Source of the DNA: Pseudomonas maumuensis
Lineage (GTDB): Bacteria; Pseudomonadota; Gammaproteobacteria; Pseudomonadales; Pseudomonadaceae
NCBI RefSeq assembly: GCF_019139675.1
Contig: NZ_CP077077.1
Coordinates: forward strand, 5,270,001-5,334,000
Direction: 5' to 3'
DNA: 64,000 bases
Shown: piece by piece, positions 46,911-56,283 of the stretch
Layout of the letters: every line of letters starts with the position of its first letter
How positions within the stretch are numbered: position 1 is the stretch's first letter
Notes under the pieces: model-generated
What the model saw: only the letters and a program-made list of their open reading frames with translations
The model's database searches: none
Told to the model about the DNA's origin: nothing
Program-made: the position numbers and the translations under genes

Positions 46911-49900
46911 TCACTCGGACCAGTTCTTCAGATGCCCAACGCTGAAATCAGCCGCGCTGGCATCCTGGCTGTCCAGGTGGAAGTGGCCGGCCCAGGTGGC
47001 CGAGACCTGCTTGCCACCGGGCTGGACCAGCACCTGAATCCGATACTCATCGAAGGCAACGTGATTGGCGCTGGTTTCGCGTCGGACATAAGCGACATTC
47101 AGCAAGTTACGCTCGTGCAGGAATGCGAGTGCGGCGGCGCCGGGCTTGCGCGTCTGACTGTGCAATCGGGTCAGCCAGGCGACCTTGTTGCCTTTCCACT
47201 GCGCCACAGCCTCGACCAGGCGGCCATGAAGCGCCTCGTCATCCCGAACCGAGTCACGTGCGGCCTGCAACGCTTCGATCTGCCCGTCCACCAGTGTTTC
47301 CAGGTCGCGGTGGTCCAGGTCCCGGGCGAGATAGTCGCGCACCCGTTCCTGTAGCGCACCGCCTTGTTCGAGAACGTTGCGCGCGTGCTCCGCGGCCTCG
47401 CTGGCCGGCACCCAGGCAGGATCCTGCGCCTGCGGCTCAGGCAGCGTTTCGACCCAAACACCTTGCCGGCAATGGAAACGATGCAGAACATCGCCACCCA
47501 CGGGGTCGCTCACCACCAACTGCTCGCCACCGTCCTCGGTCGCCTGCTGCGTGGCGATCAATAGTTCACCGGTCGTGGTGCGTACTGCCCTGTGCATACC
47601 CTCGCTCACCGCGTAGGCGGCGCGCATCGGCACATTCATGCCGGCGAACTCCTGGGACGCCTGGATCAGCAGATGGTTGGCGGATTGCTTCAGCAGTTCC
47701 ATGTGCTGCAGGTACTCCCCCAGCATCGTGGCATCGATCGCTGGGCTGCCCATGTTCAACTGCACCAGGGCCTCGTGAGCAGCCTTCGAGTAGTGGTACC
47801 AAGCCTCCTGCAGCACTTCGAGCCTATCGACATGCGGCAGGTTGCTGGTCAGCACCATCGCATGGTTGGCGGCGGCGGCGCGCAATCGGTTACCCGAGAG
47901 TCTATCCACCACCTTGTGCCAGCGAAGCAGGTTGCTCGTGGGTGAAGGCAGCAATGAAAGCTCGGCGAGCGCAGCCAGATGTTCGAAGCGCATATCGATG
48001 ATGTTGAAATGATGATTGTCGATGAACGTACGAACCGTCTTGACCTGGTCACCGTGATAGAAAGTGGCGGCTTCGGGCATTTCGACCACCAGTTCATCAA
48101 TGAGCTGCATGGCGACCAGCATCCGTTTCATCAACGGCACGCAACCAGCCAGGTCAGCGCGATAGGCGGCCAACGGCTCGCCGATTTCACTGAACAGCTT
48201 TCCGTTCAATGCGTTGGCCTTGGCGTACAAGGCCTGCCGGTCGCTGAGCCGATGCAGCTCATCGCGCACATACAAGGCGTCAGTCAAATTGAAGCAACGC
48301 CACTCGTCGCGCCTGGCCTGCACCGCCGACCGTGCTTCCTCGGGTGTGAGCCTGGCGAGCCGGCTCAACAGCTCGTCCTGCTTGCCCGCCTCTGCCAGGC
48401 CTTTTTCCTTCGCCTGCACCGCGCCGTGGCGCAGCGCACGCTCTTCAGCCTGCAGGCCGACGATCAAAGCCTCACTCGCCTCCACCCGTGTCGCGATCTC
48501 CTGTTCTGTCAGCCGGCCCCCCGGGTTCTGCCTGACCAGTGCCTGCCGCTTGTGCTCGCGGTCGATCGCGTCATCCTTGGCGATCAGCTGTCCAAGCAGG
48601 CCCTGGAATGACTTCTGGGCTTCCTCGGCGGCGGTATGGTGCCTGGCGACCCTCGCCCGCAGGGCCGTTCGCGTCTGCTCCAGCGCCCGTGACGGCTGCC
48701 CCGCTCTGCCACTGCCACCGAAAAAGCCGCGCTTGATGAACCAGCCATGGCCATGCCATAGCGCCGGCCCCAGGCGTCCATCTTGCGCGACGACCCTCAA
48801 CTCCCCTGCATCGCGGCGCACCTGGTACGCCACGCCATCGAGCTCGGCGTAGACATGGCCATCGACACGATGCAGCTGGCTGGCTGGGTCCAGTGTCGCG
48901 GGACCAAGCCGCACCGGCGCCGCATAGACCGCCAAGGCCTTGCGCCTGCTGCTCGGTCCCTCGCCCCAACCCGAGGCGATCAACAGCGTCTGCTGCTCGC
49001 GCGACTCCAGCGTATCGACGCCGTGGACCGTGCCTCGGGCCGGTGTGAGCGCGGCTCTGTAGCGCTCGGAAGGCGACGCCGGAGCGCCGTCGATATCGAC
49101 CAAGGACTCTGATACCAATGTGTCTGCGAAAGCCGCGGCTCTGCGTACCAGCAGCCCCCACGCCAAATCGGTGAACAGCCCCAGCAGACGATGCGGCAAC
49201 AACACTGTACTGCCGTGCTGGTAATCATCGAGCACGGTATGCAACTGCTCCAGGGAAAAGATCGCGCTCAGCGCCTCGCCAATCGGACCTGGCACGAGAC
49301 TCACCAGGCGGGAAAAGTTGAGGATGTACTCACCGACACTCGCCCAACGCGCTTCGCTATTGGACACCGTGGCGCGATCGGCCAATTGCACGAGCAGCGT
49401 GCGCAGGCCTTGGTACATCCTGAGGTCGGCATCCGCCAGCCAAGGGGTGAAGACGATCTTTGCCGGCTCGGGAACATCGATGGGCTGCTCGACCAGCGGG
49501 GTACCCAGCCCCTGGGTGAGATGAGGTTGCACAAAGCCATTGTTGTCGTAGGTGGCCTTGGCCGCGGGAGAAACCCAGTCCAGGATGCGCGAGCTCAAGG
49601 TGGCAGATTGCCTGATGGTGGCCATGAGGCTGTCGAGGTCGTTCGCGCAGGTCAGGCTGTCTTTTTCATAGTAGGGGCAGTAGAGCAAGACGAACGCCGG
49701 CTCATGGAAGCGGATCACGAACATGTAGGTAGCTTCGTCGCGAGTCCTGAGATGCTTGACGCCGAATGCCAATGGCGCGAGGTCGACATTGCCCTTGAAG
49801 TCACTGGCACTGCGGCAGAACTCAGCCAAAGCCTGCCAGCGCGACTCGCTCAAGCGACACTTCGACCATGCCTGGAGCCCCACGGCCAAAAGCTGCAAGC

Positions 49901-51422
49901 GCCACTCACTGGCGAAGCGTTGGATACGCAGGGAAGATCGAGCGGGGTCGTCCAGTTGCGTCGATACATAGCCGGGGTAGCGCCCTCCGATGTCCACGTC
50001 ATCGATCAACTGCCTCAGCCCCGATACGTCTACCCATGCAGCCAATTGAGTAGCGGCAAGCCGGTGCTCCACGGTGACCGGCTCCTTACGACCAAGCGCC
50101 TGCTGTTTGTACAAAGCCCATTCAGTCAGCGTGACAGTGCTCCGCGCCTCGGGGTCCGCGCCGCCCTCGAGCACGATGAGCAAATCGTCCGGGTCGTAGG
50201 GCGTGACGCCAGGGTGCAATACCTGCATCCGTTCCCGCAGGCACCGTAGGGTGTAGGTGCGTGGACCCTCGATGCCTTCGAGCGAAGTACGCCCGTTCGA
50301 GCTTGCCTGGTTCGCGCCCAATTCGAGCAGCATCCGCCCTGCCCTCAGATGCCCCTTGCTGTCGGCCCGTCCGATCCATTCGGGCAGTTCCAGGATGACC
50401 TCAGCTCCGCTATCGAGATCCAGATTCAGCATGAGCCCAGCGGGGTCGGTCAGCCCATGCAGGTTCTTCTCCAGCGCCGGTACACTGTCGAAAACCTGCA
50501 CCTGCAGACTGCCGACCTGGTCGAGCAGGTATTCCAGCACCAGCCCGGACTGCTGCATCAGGACATCCCCTTCAAGCTGGTAACGCGTCCAGCCAAAGGT
50601 CTCGAAGGTGTAGCGCTGGCCCATCATTCGCTCGAAGGCCTGGGCGAACGCGTCTTCATCGTCGAAGCCACGGACGAACCCGGCAGGCGAGCACCAGAGC
50701 CATTGTTGCTGTATTTCATCCTGGGCATGGATCAGCAAGTCGGGCTGCAGCACATCGACCGGATCATCATCGCGCCTGTGCAGCGAGGCCTGCACCGCGA
50801 AGATGGCAAAGCCTTGGGTCTTGCCAAGCAGCAGGTCCACCAGGCAGGCACGTTGGCCGACGGTCAACGCTTCGCCATCCACGGCTCGCGCAAGATGGGT
50901 TCGCAACACTTGGCCCAACCACTGGTGACGGGTGACGTCGCCGAGCTGCGCATAGCCCTCGACGGCTTGGTTCCAGTAGGCGATCTGCGCTTGCCGAAAA
51001 CGTTCGACAGCGTCCTTCACCAACGCGCCAAGGGGAGCATTCAGTACCGCGGGATTCAAGATCACCTGCCTCAGGAAAGTCCCGTCCTCGCGAGGCACAT
51101 CACAGAAAAGCGTCCCATCTACCTGGGTTCTGAACACGTGCTCCGCGGTAAAGATCAGCGTTCCTCCCCGCAGGATGGCCTCCATGAGCACATCGAGCAG
51201 AGGCCGGACGGCCATCCAGCCTTTCTCATCCATCGGAAACTGCACGTAGATGTCCTTGGCGCAGCGCAGTGTCGGCTGGTGGTCAAGCAGCGAAGGCACT
51301 CGCGCAATGATCGTTTTGTAGGCCTCTAGCTCCACGACCTGACGCAATGTAGGGCGAGACCTGAAAACATGGGCCACAGCCTGACGCAGGGTCAGCGCAG
51401 CGGGGGGGGAGACAGCTGACAT
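46911..51422 (-). CDS. Giant tandem paralog 4, C-terminally truncated by in-frame TGA, 1503 aa
   Basis: First gene of the tandem. Blocks (approximate residues): RPTLR (23-27), WLWCSPAGFVRGFD (240), DIGGRYPGYV and RFASEWR (480-500), NNGFVQPH (620), LADRATVSNSEARW (675-690), hydrophobic YILNFSRLVSLVPGPIGEAL (699-720), AQDGRLGPAL (874), coiled coil 920-1015, AVRTTTGELLIATQQ (1276), WAGHFHLDS...GHLKNWSE (1476-1503). The protein stops where the paralogs continue with about 35-40 more residues; that sequence persists in frame downstream. Conserved-block positions are otherwise kept. No ARGMPGGAGVG loop, as in paralog 3. The start MSAVSPPAALTLRQAVAHVF at 51422 aligns with the others. Function unknown; it may be a recent loss of the C-terminus. 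Confidence 0.85.
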   Translation of the reverse strand: MSAVSPPAALTLRQAVAHVFRSRPTLRQVVELEAYKTIIARVPSLLDHQPTLRCAKDIYVQFPMDEKGWMAVRPLLDVLMEAILRGGTLIFTAEHVFRTQVDGTLFCDVPREDGTFLRQVILNPAVLNAPLGALVKDAVERFRQAQIAYWNQAVEGYAQLGDVTRHQWLGQVLRTHLARAVDGEALTVGQRACLVDLLLGKTQGFAIFAVQASLHRRDDDPVDVLQPDLLIHAQDEIQQQWLWCSPAGFVRGFDDEDAFAQAFERMMGQRYTFETFGWTRYQLEGDVLMQQSGLVLEYLLDQVGSLQVQVFDSVPALEKNLHGLTDPAGLMLNLDLDSGAEVILELPEWIGRADSKGHLRAGRMLLELGANQASSNGRTSLEGIEGPRTYTLRCLRERMQVLHPGVTPYDPDDLLIVLEGGADPEARSTVTLTEWALYKQQALGRKEPVTVEHRLAATQLAAWVDVSGLRQLIDDVDIGGRYPGYVSTQLDDPARSSLRIQRFASEWRLQLLAVGLQAWSKCRLSESRWQALAEFCRSASDFKGNVDLAPLAFGVKHLRTRDEATYMFVIRFHEPAFVLLYCPYYEKDSLTCANDLDSLMATIRQSATLSSRILDWVSPAAKATYDNNGFVQPHLTQGLGTPLVEQPIDVPEPAKIVFTPWLADADLRMYQGLRTLLVQLADRATVSNSEARWASVGEYILNFSRLVSLVPGPIGEALSAIFSLEQLHTVLDDYQHGSTVLLPHRLLGLFTDLAWGLLVRRAAAFADTLVSESLVDIDGAPASPSERYRAALTPARGTVHGVDTLESREQQTLLIASGWGEGPSSRRKALAVYAAPVRLGPATLDPASQLHRVDGHVYAELDGVAYQVRRDAGELRVVAQDGRLGPALWHGHGWFIKRGFFGGSGRAGQPSRALEQTRTALRARVARHHTAAEEAQKSFQGLLGQLIAKDDAIDREHKRQALVRQNPGGRLTEQEIATRVEASEALIVGLQAEERALRHGAVQAKEKGLAEAGKQDELLSRLARLTPEEARSAVQARRDEWRCFNLTDALYVRDELHRLSDRQALYAKANALNGKLFSEIGEPLAAYRADLAGCVPLMKRMLVAMQLIDELVVEMPEAATFYHGDQVKTVRTFIDNHHFNIIDMRFEHLAALAELSLLPSPTSNLLRWHKVVDRLSGNRLRAAAANHAMVLTSNLPHVDRLEVLQEAWYHYSKAAHEALVQLNMGSPAIDATMLGEYLQHMELLKQSANHLLIQASQEFAGMNVPMRAAYAVSEGMHRAVRTTTGELLIATQQATEDGGEQLVVSDPVGGDVLHRFHCRQGVWVETLPEPQAQDPAWVPASEAAEHARNVLEQGGALQERVRDYLARDLDHRDLETLVDGQIEALQAARDSVRDDEALHGRLVEAVAQWKGNKVAWLTRLHSQTRKPGAAALAFLHERNLLNVAYVRRETSANHVAFDEYRIQVLVQPGGKQVSATWAGHFHLDSQDASAADFSVGHLKNWSE

Positions 51423-51430
51423 GATCGTTA

Positions 51431-51450
51431 CCTCATCATCGAAAATGAGG
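51431..51450 (-). promoter_or_regulatory. Leader hairpin covering the RBS of paralog 4
   Basis: On the mRNA, CCTCAT (51445-51450) can pair with ATGAGG (51431-51436) around an 8-nt loop; the 3' arm holds the GAGG Shine-Dalgarno, 8 nt before the ATG at 51422. CCTCATT and GAGGTA are shared with the paralog 3 leader. No clear -35/-10 was found between here and the terminator at 51506. Confidence 0.5.
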
Positions 51451-51505
51451 ACGGAGGGTGCTCAAGACACGGCTTGGCGAAGCGTTACATAAAGCAGCCA
51501 GCCAC

Positions 51506-51540
51506 AAAAAAGGCCCTGTTCCTGCGAACAGAGCCTTTTT
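51506..51540. terminator. Bidirectional terminator after betT
   Basis: AAAAAAGGCCCTGTT (51506-51520) and AACAGAGCCTTTTT (51527-51540) form a stem with one mismatch and a 6-nt loop, with A and T tracts on both sides. It ends betT transcription before the giant gene cluster, so the cluster needs its own promoter within 51423-51505. Confidence 0.9.
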
Positions 51541-51559
51541 AGCTGCCAGCCGAGCGAAA

Positions 51560-53563
51560 TCAGCTGTATACACGCCCCAGCAACTGGCGATGGCTCTCGA
51601 ACTGATCGAGCACGTCACGCACCACCTGATCGCGGGTGAAGCCCATCAGGTCATATTCCTGGCTGCCGTCGTGCAGGTATACCTCGGCGCGGTAGAAGCG
51701 CTGGCGCACTTCCGGCTCACCCTCGATCGGCGCCTCGCTCGGCGCGGCCATGTAGCCGTCCAGACTGACTTCGTAGACGAAGGGGTTGCCCTCTTCCATC
51801 ATCACCCGCAAGCCCATCATGTTGCGCGACTGGCCAACACGGGTCTCGACCTCGAAGCCCAGGGTACGCAGTTGCTCGGCGGCTTCTTTCAGCGCCGGGC
51901 TGACCTGTTTGTCCATGAACCGCTGGACAACGGCCTGGGTCGGCTGCAGGTCCAGCTGGCTGAGGCGCTCGCTGAAACCGCGGCGGCCACGGGCGGCCAG
52001 TTCGGCGCGTTCGCTCTCGACCGCGACGTCCTGCTTCATGGCCTTCATCAGGCCGAACATGAACAGTACCAGGACCACCGAGAACGGCAGGCCGGCCAGT
52101 ACCACCATGGTCTGCATGGCTTCGAAGTTACCGGCGAACAGCAGGCCGATGGTGACCAGGGTGATGACCACCGACCAGAACACCACCATCCAGTGCGGGG
52201 CATCCTCGTCGACCTTGCCGCCTTTGCACGACAGGTTGGCCATCATCACCGCGCCGGAGTCGGCTGGGGTCAGGAACAGCACGAAGCCGACGAACACCGC
52301 CACACCGATGACGATCTTGGCCGCCGGGAAGAATTCCAGCAGCTGGTAGATCGACATCGACGGCTGTTCGAGCGCCGTCTTGCCCAGCTCCACGGCGCCT
52401 TGGTTGATCACCAGGTCCAGCGCGGTGTTGCCGAAGATCGACAGCCAGGCCAGGGTGAAGCCCAGCGGGATCAGCAGCACGCCGCTGACCAGCTGGCGCA
52501 CGGTACGGCCCTTGGAGATACGGGCGATGAACATGCCGACGAACGGGCCCCAGGAGATCCACCAGGCCCAGTAGAACACGGTCCACAGGCCCAGCCAGCG
52601 CTCGGACTTGTCGTTGTCGCCTTCATAGACATAGAGGTCGAAGGTCTTCAGTACGACACCGTTGAGGTAGTCACCGACGTTCTGCACGAAGCCGTTGAGC
52701 AGGTGCAGGGTATTGCCGGCCAGCAGCACGAAGATCAGCAGGCCGCTGAACAGCAGGATGTTCAGGTTGGACAGGCGGCGGATACCGTTCTCCACGCCCG
52801 ACACCGCGGCCACGGTGGCCACGCCGGCCATGACCAGGATCACCACCAGCAGGTTGGTCTTGCTGTGGTCCATGCCGAACAGGTATTCCAGGCCCGAGGC
52901 CACCTGCATCGAGCCGATGCCCAGGTTGGTCACCAGGCCCAGCAGGGTGACGAACATGCCGAAGATGTCCACGGCATGACCGGCGCCACCCTTGACCCAA
53001 CGCTCGCCGACCAGCGGGTACAGCGCCGAGCGCAGTGCCAGCGGCTGATTGTGGCGGTAGGCGAAGTAGCCCACTGCCAGGCCGACCAGGGCGTAGATCG
53101 CCCAGCCGTGCAGGCCCCAGTGCAGGAAGGTTAGCTGCAGGCCCTGGCGCGCGGCCTCGAGGCTGGCAGGCGTACCTTCCGGTGGGTTGAAGTAGTGGTC
53201 CAGCGGCTCGGAGGCGCCGAAGTACAGCAGCGAGATGCCGATACCGGAGGAGAACAGCATGCCGGCCCAGGCGCCGTAGCTGAAGTCGGGGGTGTCGTCC
53301 TTGCCGCCCAGCTTGAGCTTGCCGAAGTCGGAGAAGGCCAGGTAGACGACGAACAACAGGTAACCGCAGATGACCAGCATGTAGTACCAGCCAAAGGTGC
53401 GGGTCAGCCATTTCTGGGCGACGCCCAGCGCCTGGCCGGCGGCTTCGGGTACAGCGATCAGCAAGGCAGTCAGAACGAGGATCATCAGCGCCGAGGTGTA
53501 GAACACCACGCGATTGACCCGTACCCGCTCGGCGGGGGGCTTTGTCAGGGAGGCAGAACTCAT
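51560..53563 (-). CDS. betT: BCCT-family choline transporter BetT
   Basis: Inner-membrane, proton-driven choline importer. It has 667 residues with about 12 membrane segments up to residue about 515. The BCCT signature tryptophans are in FYWAWWISWGPFVGMFIARI (near 340), and GIGISLLYFGASEPLDHYF is the substrate-site region near residue 110. The long cytoplasmic C-terminal tail (about 515-667) is the osmosensing regulatory extension of BetT-type carriers. It is divergent from betIBA, which oxidise the choline taken up, with the BetI operator between. Start ATG at 53563. Confidence 0.95.
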   Translation of the reverse strand: MSSASLTKPPAERVRVNRVVFYTSALMILVLTALLIAVPEAAGQALGVAQKWLTRTFGWYYMLVICGYLLFVVYLAFSDFGKLKLGGKDDTPDFSYGAWAGMLFSSGIGISLLYFGASEPLDHYFNPPEGTPASLEAARQGLQLTFLHWGLHGWAIYALVGLAVGYFAYRHNQPLALRSALYPLVGERWVKGGAGHAVDIFGMFVTLLGLVTNLGIGSMQVASGLEYLFGMDHSKTNLLVVILVMAGVATVAAVSGVENGIRRLSNLNILLFSGLLIFVLLAGNTLHLLNGFVQNVGDYLNGVVLKTFDLYVYEGDNDKSERWLGLWTVFYWAWWISWGPFVGMFIARISKGRTVRQLVSGVLLIPLGFTLAWLSIFGNTALDLVINQGAVELGKTALEQPSMSIYQLLEFFPAAKIVIGVAVFVGFVLFLTPADSGAVMMANLSCKGGKVDEDAPHWMVVFWSVVITLVTIGLLFAGNFEAMQTMVVLAGLPFSVVLVLFMFGLMKAMKQDVAVESERAELAARGRRGFSERLSQLDLQPTQAVVQRFMDKQVSPALKEAAEQLRTLGFEVETRVGQSRNMMGLRVMMEEGNPFVYEVSLDGYMAAPSEAPIEGEPEVRQRFYRAEVYLHDGSQEYDLMGFTRDQVVRDVLDQFESHRQLLGRVYS

Positions 53564-53952
53564 TGCACGAATGCTCCGGGCAGTGCGGCAGTGGAGGCTA
53601 AACAGTTATTTCCCACGCAATTGGTGCAATAGCCCTACTGCGACAGGTGTTATAAAAGCACCCTGGAAACCGTGATCCCGAATAGAAACGTTGCAAAAAA
53701 ATCAGACCGGTCGCCTGTGGAAAACCATGCCCTCCATAAGGAGGTGCGCGCATTCGCCACAGACACCTGGCCCGCTCCAAGGGCCGACCGCGCAGCCAGT
53801 GACTGCTCGGCAAAATCTGTCTTTCGCATCGCTCATGCCCGTCAACGCCTTGTATTCCGGGGGTTACGCGATTTCCTGGGGTGTCGATTCGTGCTTCTGT
53901 GACCGTCCGAAAAACTGTCAATGGCACAAATTGTCGCAGAGCTTATTCTTTA

Positions 53953-53985
53953 TTGATTGAACGTTCAATCAAAACAAAATAGACT
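53953..53985 (+). promoter_or_regulatory. BetI operator and betIBA promoter
   Basis: TTGATTGAACGTTCAATCAA (53953-53972) is a perfect 20-bp palindrome, the type of site bound by BetI. It overlaps a TTGAAC -35 (53957-53962) that is 17 bp from TAGACT (53980-53985). The start of betI is 56 bp further on. The rest of the 478-bp betT-betI gap holds no gene; promoter elements for betT were not resolved. Confidence 0.85.
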
Positions 53986-54041
53986 GGCCTTCGCCGAGGC
54001 AGCCGCTTGTCGTCTGCCCGCAGGCCTGAGGAGATAGCAAG

Positions 54042-54698
54042 ATGCCCAAGGTCGGTATGCAACCCATCCGCCGCCAGCAGTTGATCGAAGCCACCTTGCA
54101 GGCGGTCGATCAGGTCGGACTGGGAGATGCCAGCATTGCGCTGATTGCCCGTTTGGCCGGTGTGTCGAACGGCATCATCAGTCACTACTTTCAGGACAAG
54201 AACGGCCTGATCGCAGCGACGATGCGCTACATCATGAACATGCTCAACGAGGGTGTGATCGCGCGTCGTCAGGCCCTCACGGACGACAGCCCGCGTGCCC
54301 ACCTGAAGGTGATCATCGAAGGCAACTTCGATGCGAGCCAGGTGAATGGCCCGGCAATGAAAACCTGGCTGGCCTTCTGGGCCTCCAGCATGCACCAGCC
54401 GTCTTTGCACAGGTTGCAGCGGATCAACGACCACCGCCTGTATTCCAACCTGTGCTGCCAGTTCCGCCGCGTCCTGCCGCTCTACCATGCGCGCAAGGCT
54501 GCCCGCGGCCTGGCAGCGTTGATCGACGGCCTGTGGTTGCGTGGCGCCCTGTCGGGTGACGCATTCGACACCGAGCAGGCAATACGCATCGCTTACGAAT
54601 ACATGGATCTACAACTGGCTAAGCAGCAGACCCTGGGCACAACCGACCAGGCCGCTGAACAGCCGCGCGCAGCGACCAGCCAAGCGGCGGGAGCGTGA
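54042..54698 (+). CDS. betI: Choline-responsive repressor BetI (TetR family)
   Basis: Dimeric TetR-type repressor of the bet genes; choline (not betaine) releases it in known systems. It has 218 residues. The N-terminal helix-turn-helix is at about 10-55 ([20 protein letters not shown], then [17 protein letters not shown]), and the C-terminal ligand domain carries [20 protein letters not shown], typical of BetI. The tail after residue 195 ([19 protein letters not shown]) is low-complexity and variable. It is the first gene of betIBA; betB follows after 38 bp. Confidence 0.96.
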   Translation: MPKVGMQPIRRQQLIEATLQAVDQVGLGDASIALIARLAGVSNGIISHYFQDKNGLIAATMRYIMNMLNEGVIARRQALTDDSPRAHLKVIIEGNFDASQVNGPAMKTWLAFWASSMHQPSLHRLQRINDHRLYSNLCCQFRRVLPLYHARKAARGLAALIDGLWLRGALSGDAFDTEQAIRIAYEYMDLQLAKQQTLGTTDQAAEQPRAATSQAAGA

Positions 54699-54736
54699 CG
54701 CGGTAGCCAACCACACACTGCACTTGCGAGGACACT

Positions 54737-56209
54737 ATGGCCCGTTTCGGAACGCAAAAACTCTACATCGATGGCGCTTACGTCGACGCTGGCAGCGATG
54801 CCACCTTCGAAGCCATCAACCCAGCTACCGGCGAAGTCCTCGCCCACGTGCAGCGCGCAACTCAAGCTGACGTCGAGAAGGCCGTCGAAAGCGCCGAGCG
54901 TGGCCAGAAAATCTGGGCAGCCATGACCGCCATGCAGCGTTCGCGCATCCTGCGCCGCGCCGTCGACATCCTGCGCGAGCGCAACGACGAGCTGGCCATG
55001 CTGGAAACCCTGGACACCGGCAAGTCGTACTCCGAGACTCGCTACGTCGACATCGTCACCGGCGCCGACGTGCTGGAATACTACGCAGGCCTGGTACCGG
55101 CCATCGAAGGCGAGCAGATCCCGCTGCGCGAATCGTCCTTCGTCTACACCCGCCGCGAGCCACTGGGCGTGACCGTCGGTATCGGCGCCTGGAACTACCC
55201 GATCCAGATCGCCCTGTGGAAATCCGCCCCGGCCCTGGCCGCCGGCAACGCGATGATTTTCAAGCCGTCGGAAGTCACCTCGCTGACCACCCTGAAACTG
55301 GCCGAGATCTTCACCGAAGCCGGCCTGCCGAACGGCGTGTTCAACGTCCTGACCGGCAGCGGCCGCGAAGTCGGCACCTGGCTGACCGAGCACCCGCGCA
55401 TCGAGAAAGTCTCCTTCACCGGCGGCACCACCACCGGCAAGAAAGTCATGGCCAGCGCCTCGAGCTCGTCGCTCAAGGAAGTCACCATGGAACTGGGCGG
55501 CAAGTCGCCACTGATCATCTGTGACGATGCCGACCTGGACAAGGCCGCCGACATCGCCATGATGGCCAACTTCTACAGCTCCGGTCAGGTTTGCACCAAC
55601 GGCACCCGCGTGTTCATCCCTGCCGCGATGAAGTCTGCCTTCGAAGCCAAGATCGCCGAGCGCGTCGCCCGCATCCGTGCCGGCAACCCGGAAGACGAGA
55701 ACACCAACTTCGGCCCGCTGGTCAGCTTCCAGCACATGGAAAGCGTGCTGTCGTACATCGCCAAGGGTAAAGAAGAAGGCGCCCGCGTCCTCTGCGGCGG
55801 TGAGCGTCTGCTGGACGGCGACTTCGCCAAGGGCGCGTTCGTCGCCCCGACCGTGTTCACCGACTGCACCGACGACATGACCATCGTCAAGGAAGAGATC
55901 TTCGGCCCAGTGATGAGCATCCTCGGCTACGAGACCGAGGAAGAAGTCATCCGTCGCGCCAACGACACCGAATACGGCCTGGCCGCCGGTGTCTGCACCA
56001 ACGACATCAGCCGCGCCCACCGCATCATCCACAAGCTCGAAGCGGGTATCTGCTGGATCAACGCCTGGGGCGAGTCGCCGGCCGAAATGCCGGTTGGCGG
56101 TTACAAGCAGTCGGGCGTCGGCCGTGAAAACGGTGTCAGCTCGCTGGCTCAATACACTCGCATCAAGTCGGTTCAGGTCGAGCTGGGCGGCTACAACTCG
56201 GTTTTCTAA
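54737..56209 (+). CDS. betB: Betaine aldehyde dehydrogenase BetB
   Basis: NAD(P)+-dependent enzyme that oxidises betaine aldehyde to glycine betaine. It has 490 residues. The aldehyde dehydrogenase catalytic glutamate is in MELGGKSPL (near residue 252) and the nucleophilic cysteine in [13 protein letters not shown] (near 286). The Rossmann coenzyme motif [13 protein letters not shown] is present. Start [17 protein letters not shown] with GAGGAC upstream. It is the middle gene of betIBA. Confidence 0.98.
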   Translation: MARFGTQKLYIDGAYVDAGSDATFEAINPATGEVLAHVQRATQADVEKAVESAERGQKIWAAMTAMQRSRILRRAVDILRERNDELAMLETLDTGKSYSETRYVDIVTGADVLEYYAGLVPAIEGEQIPLRESSFVYTRREPLGVTVGIGAWNYPIQIALWKSAPALAAGNAMIFKPSEVTSLTTLKLAEIFTEAGLPNGVFNVLTGSGREVGTWLTEHPRIEKVSFTGGTTTGKKVMASASSSSLKEVTMELGGKSPLIICDDADLDKAADIAMMANFYSSGQVCTNGTRVFIPAAMKSAFEAKIAERVARIRAGNPEDENTNFGPLVSFQHMESVLSYIAKGKEEGARVLCGGERLLDGDFAKGAFVAPTVFTDCTDDMTIVKEEIFGPVMSILGYETEEEVIRRANDTEYGLAAGVCTNDISRAHRIIHKLEAGICWINAWGESPAEMPVGGYKQSGVGRENGVSSLAQYTRIKSVQVELGGYNSVF

Positions 56210-56283
56210 ACCTGGTCCCGCCACGCCCGCGCCCTTGAGTGCGGGCGTTTCCGCTCCCTGACAACTCCAACGAGGGTACTTCA

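Noticed and set aside
32458..51422. Giant genes considered as a non-ribosomal peptide or polyketide synthase, or as an adhesin
   Set aside because: No carrier-protein, adenylation or ketosynthase motifs, no signal peptide, no TPS domain and no short tandem repeats are visible.
51458..53134. 558-codon plus-strand frame opposite betT
   Set aside because: betT is a clear BCCT transporter; the antisense frame is a shadow and crosses the betT terminator.
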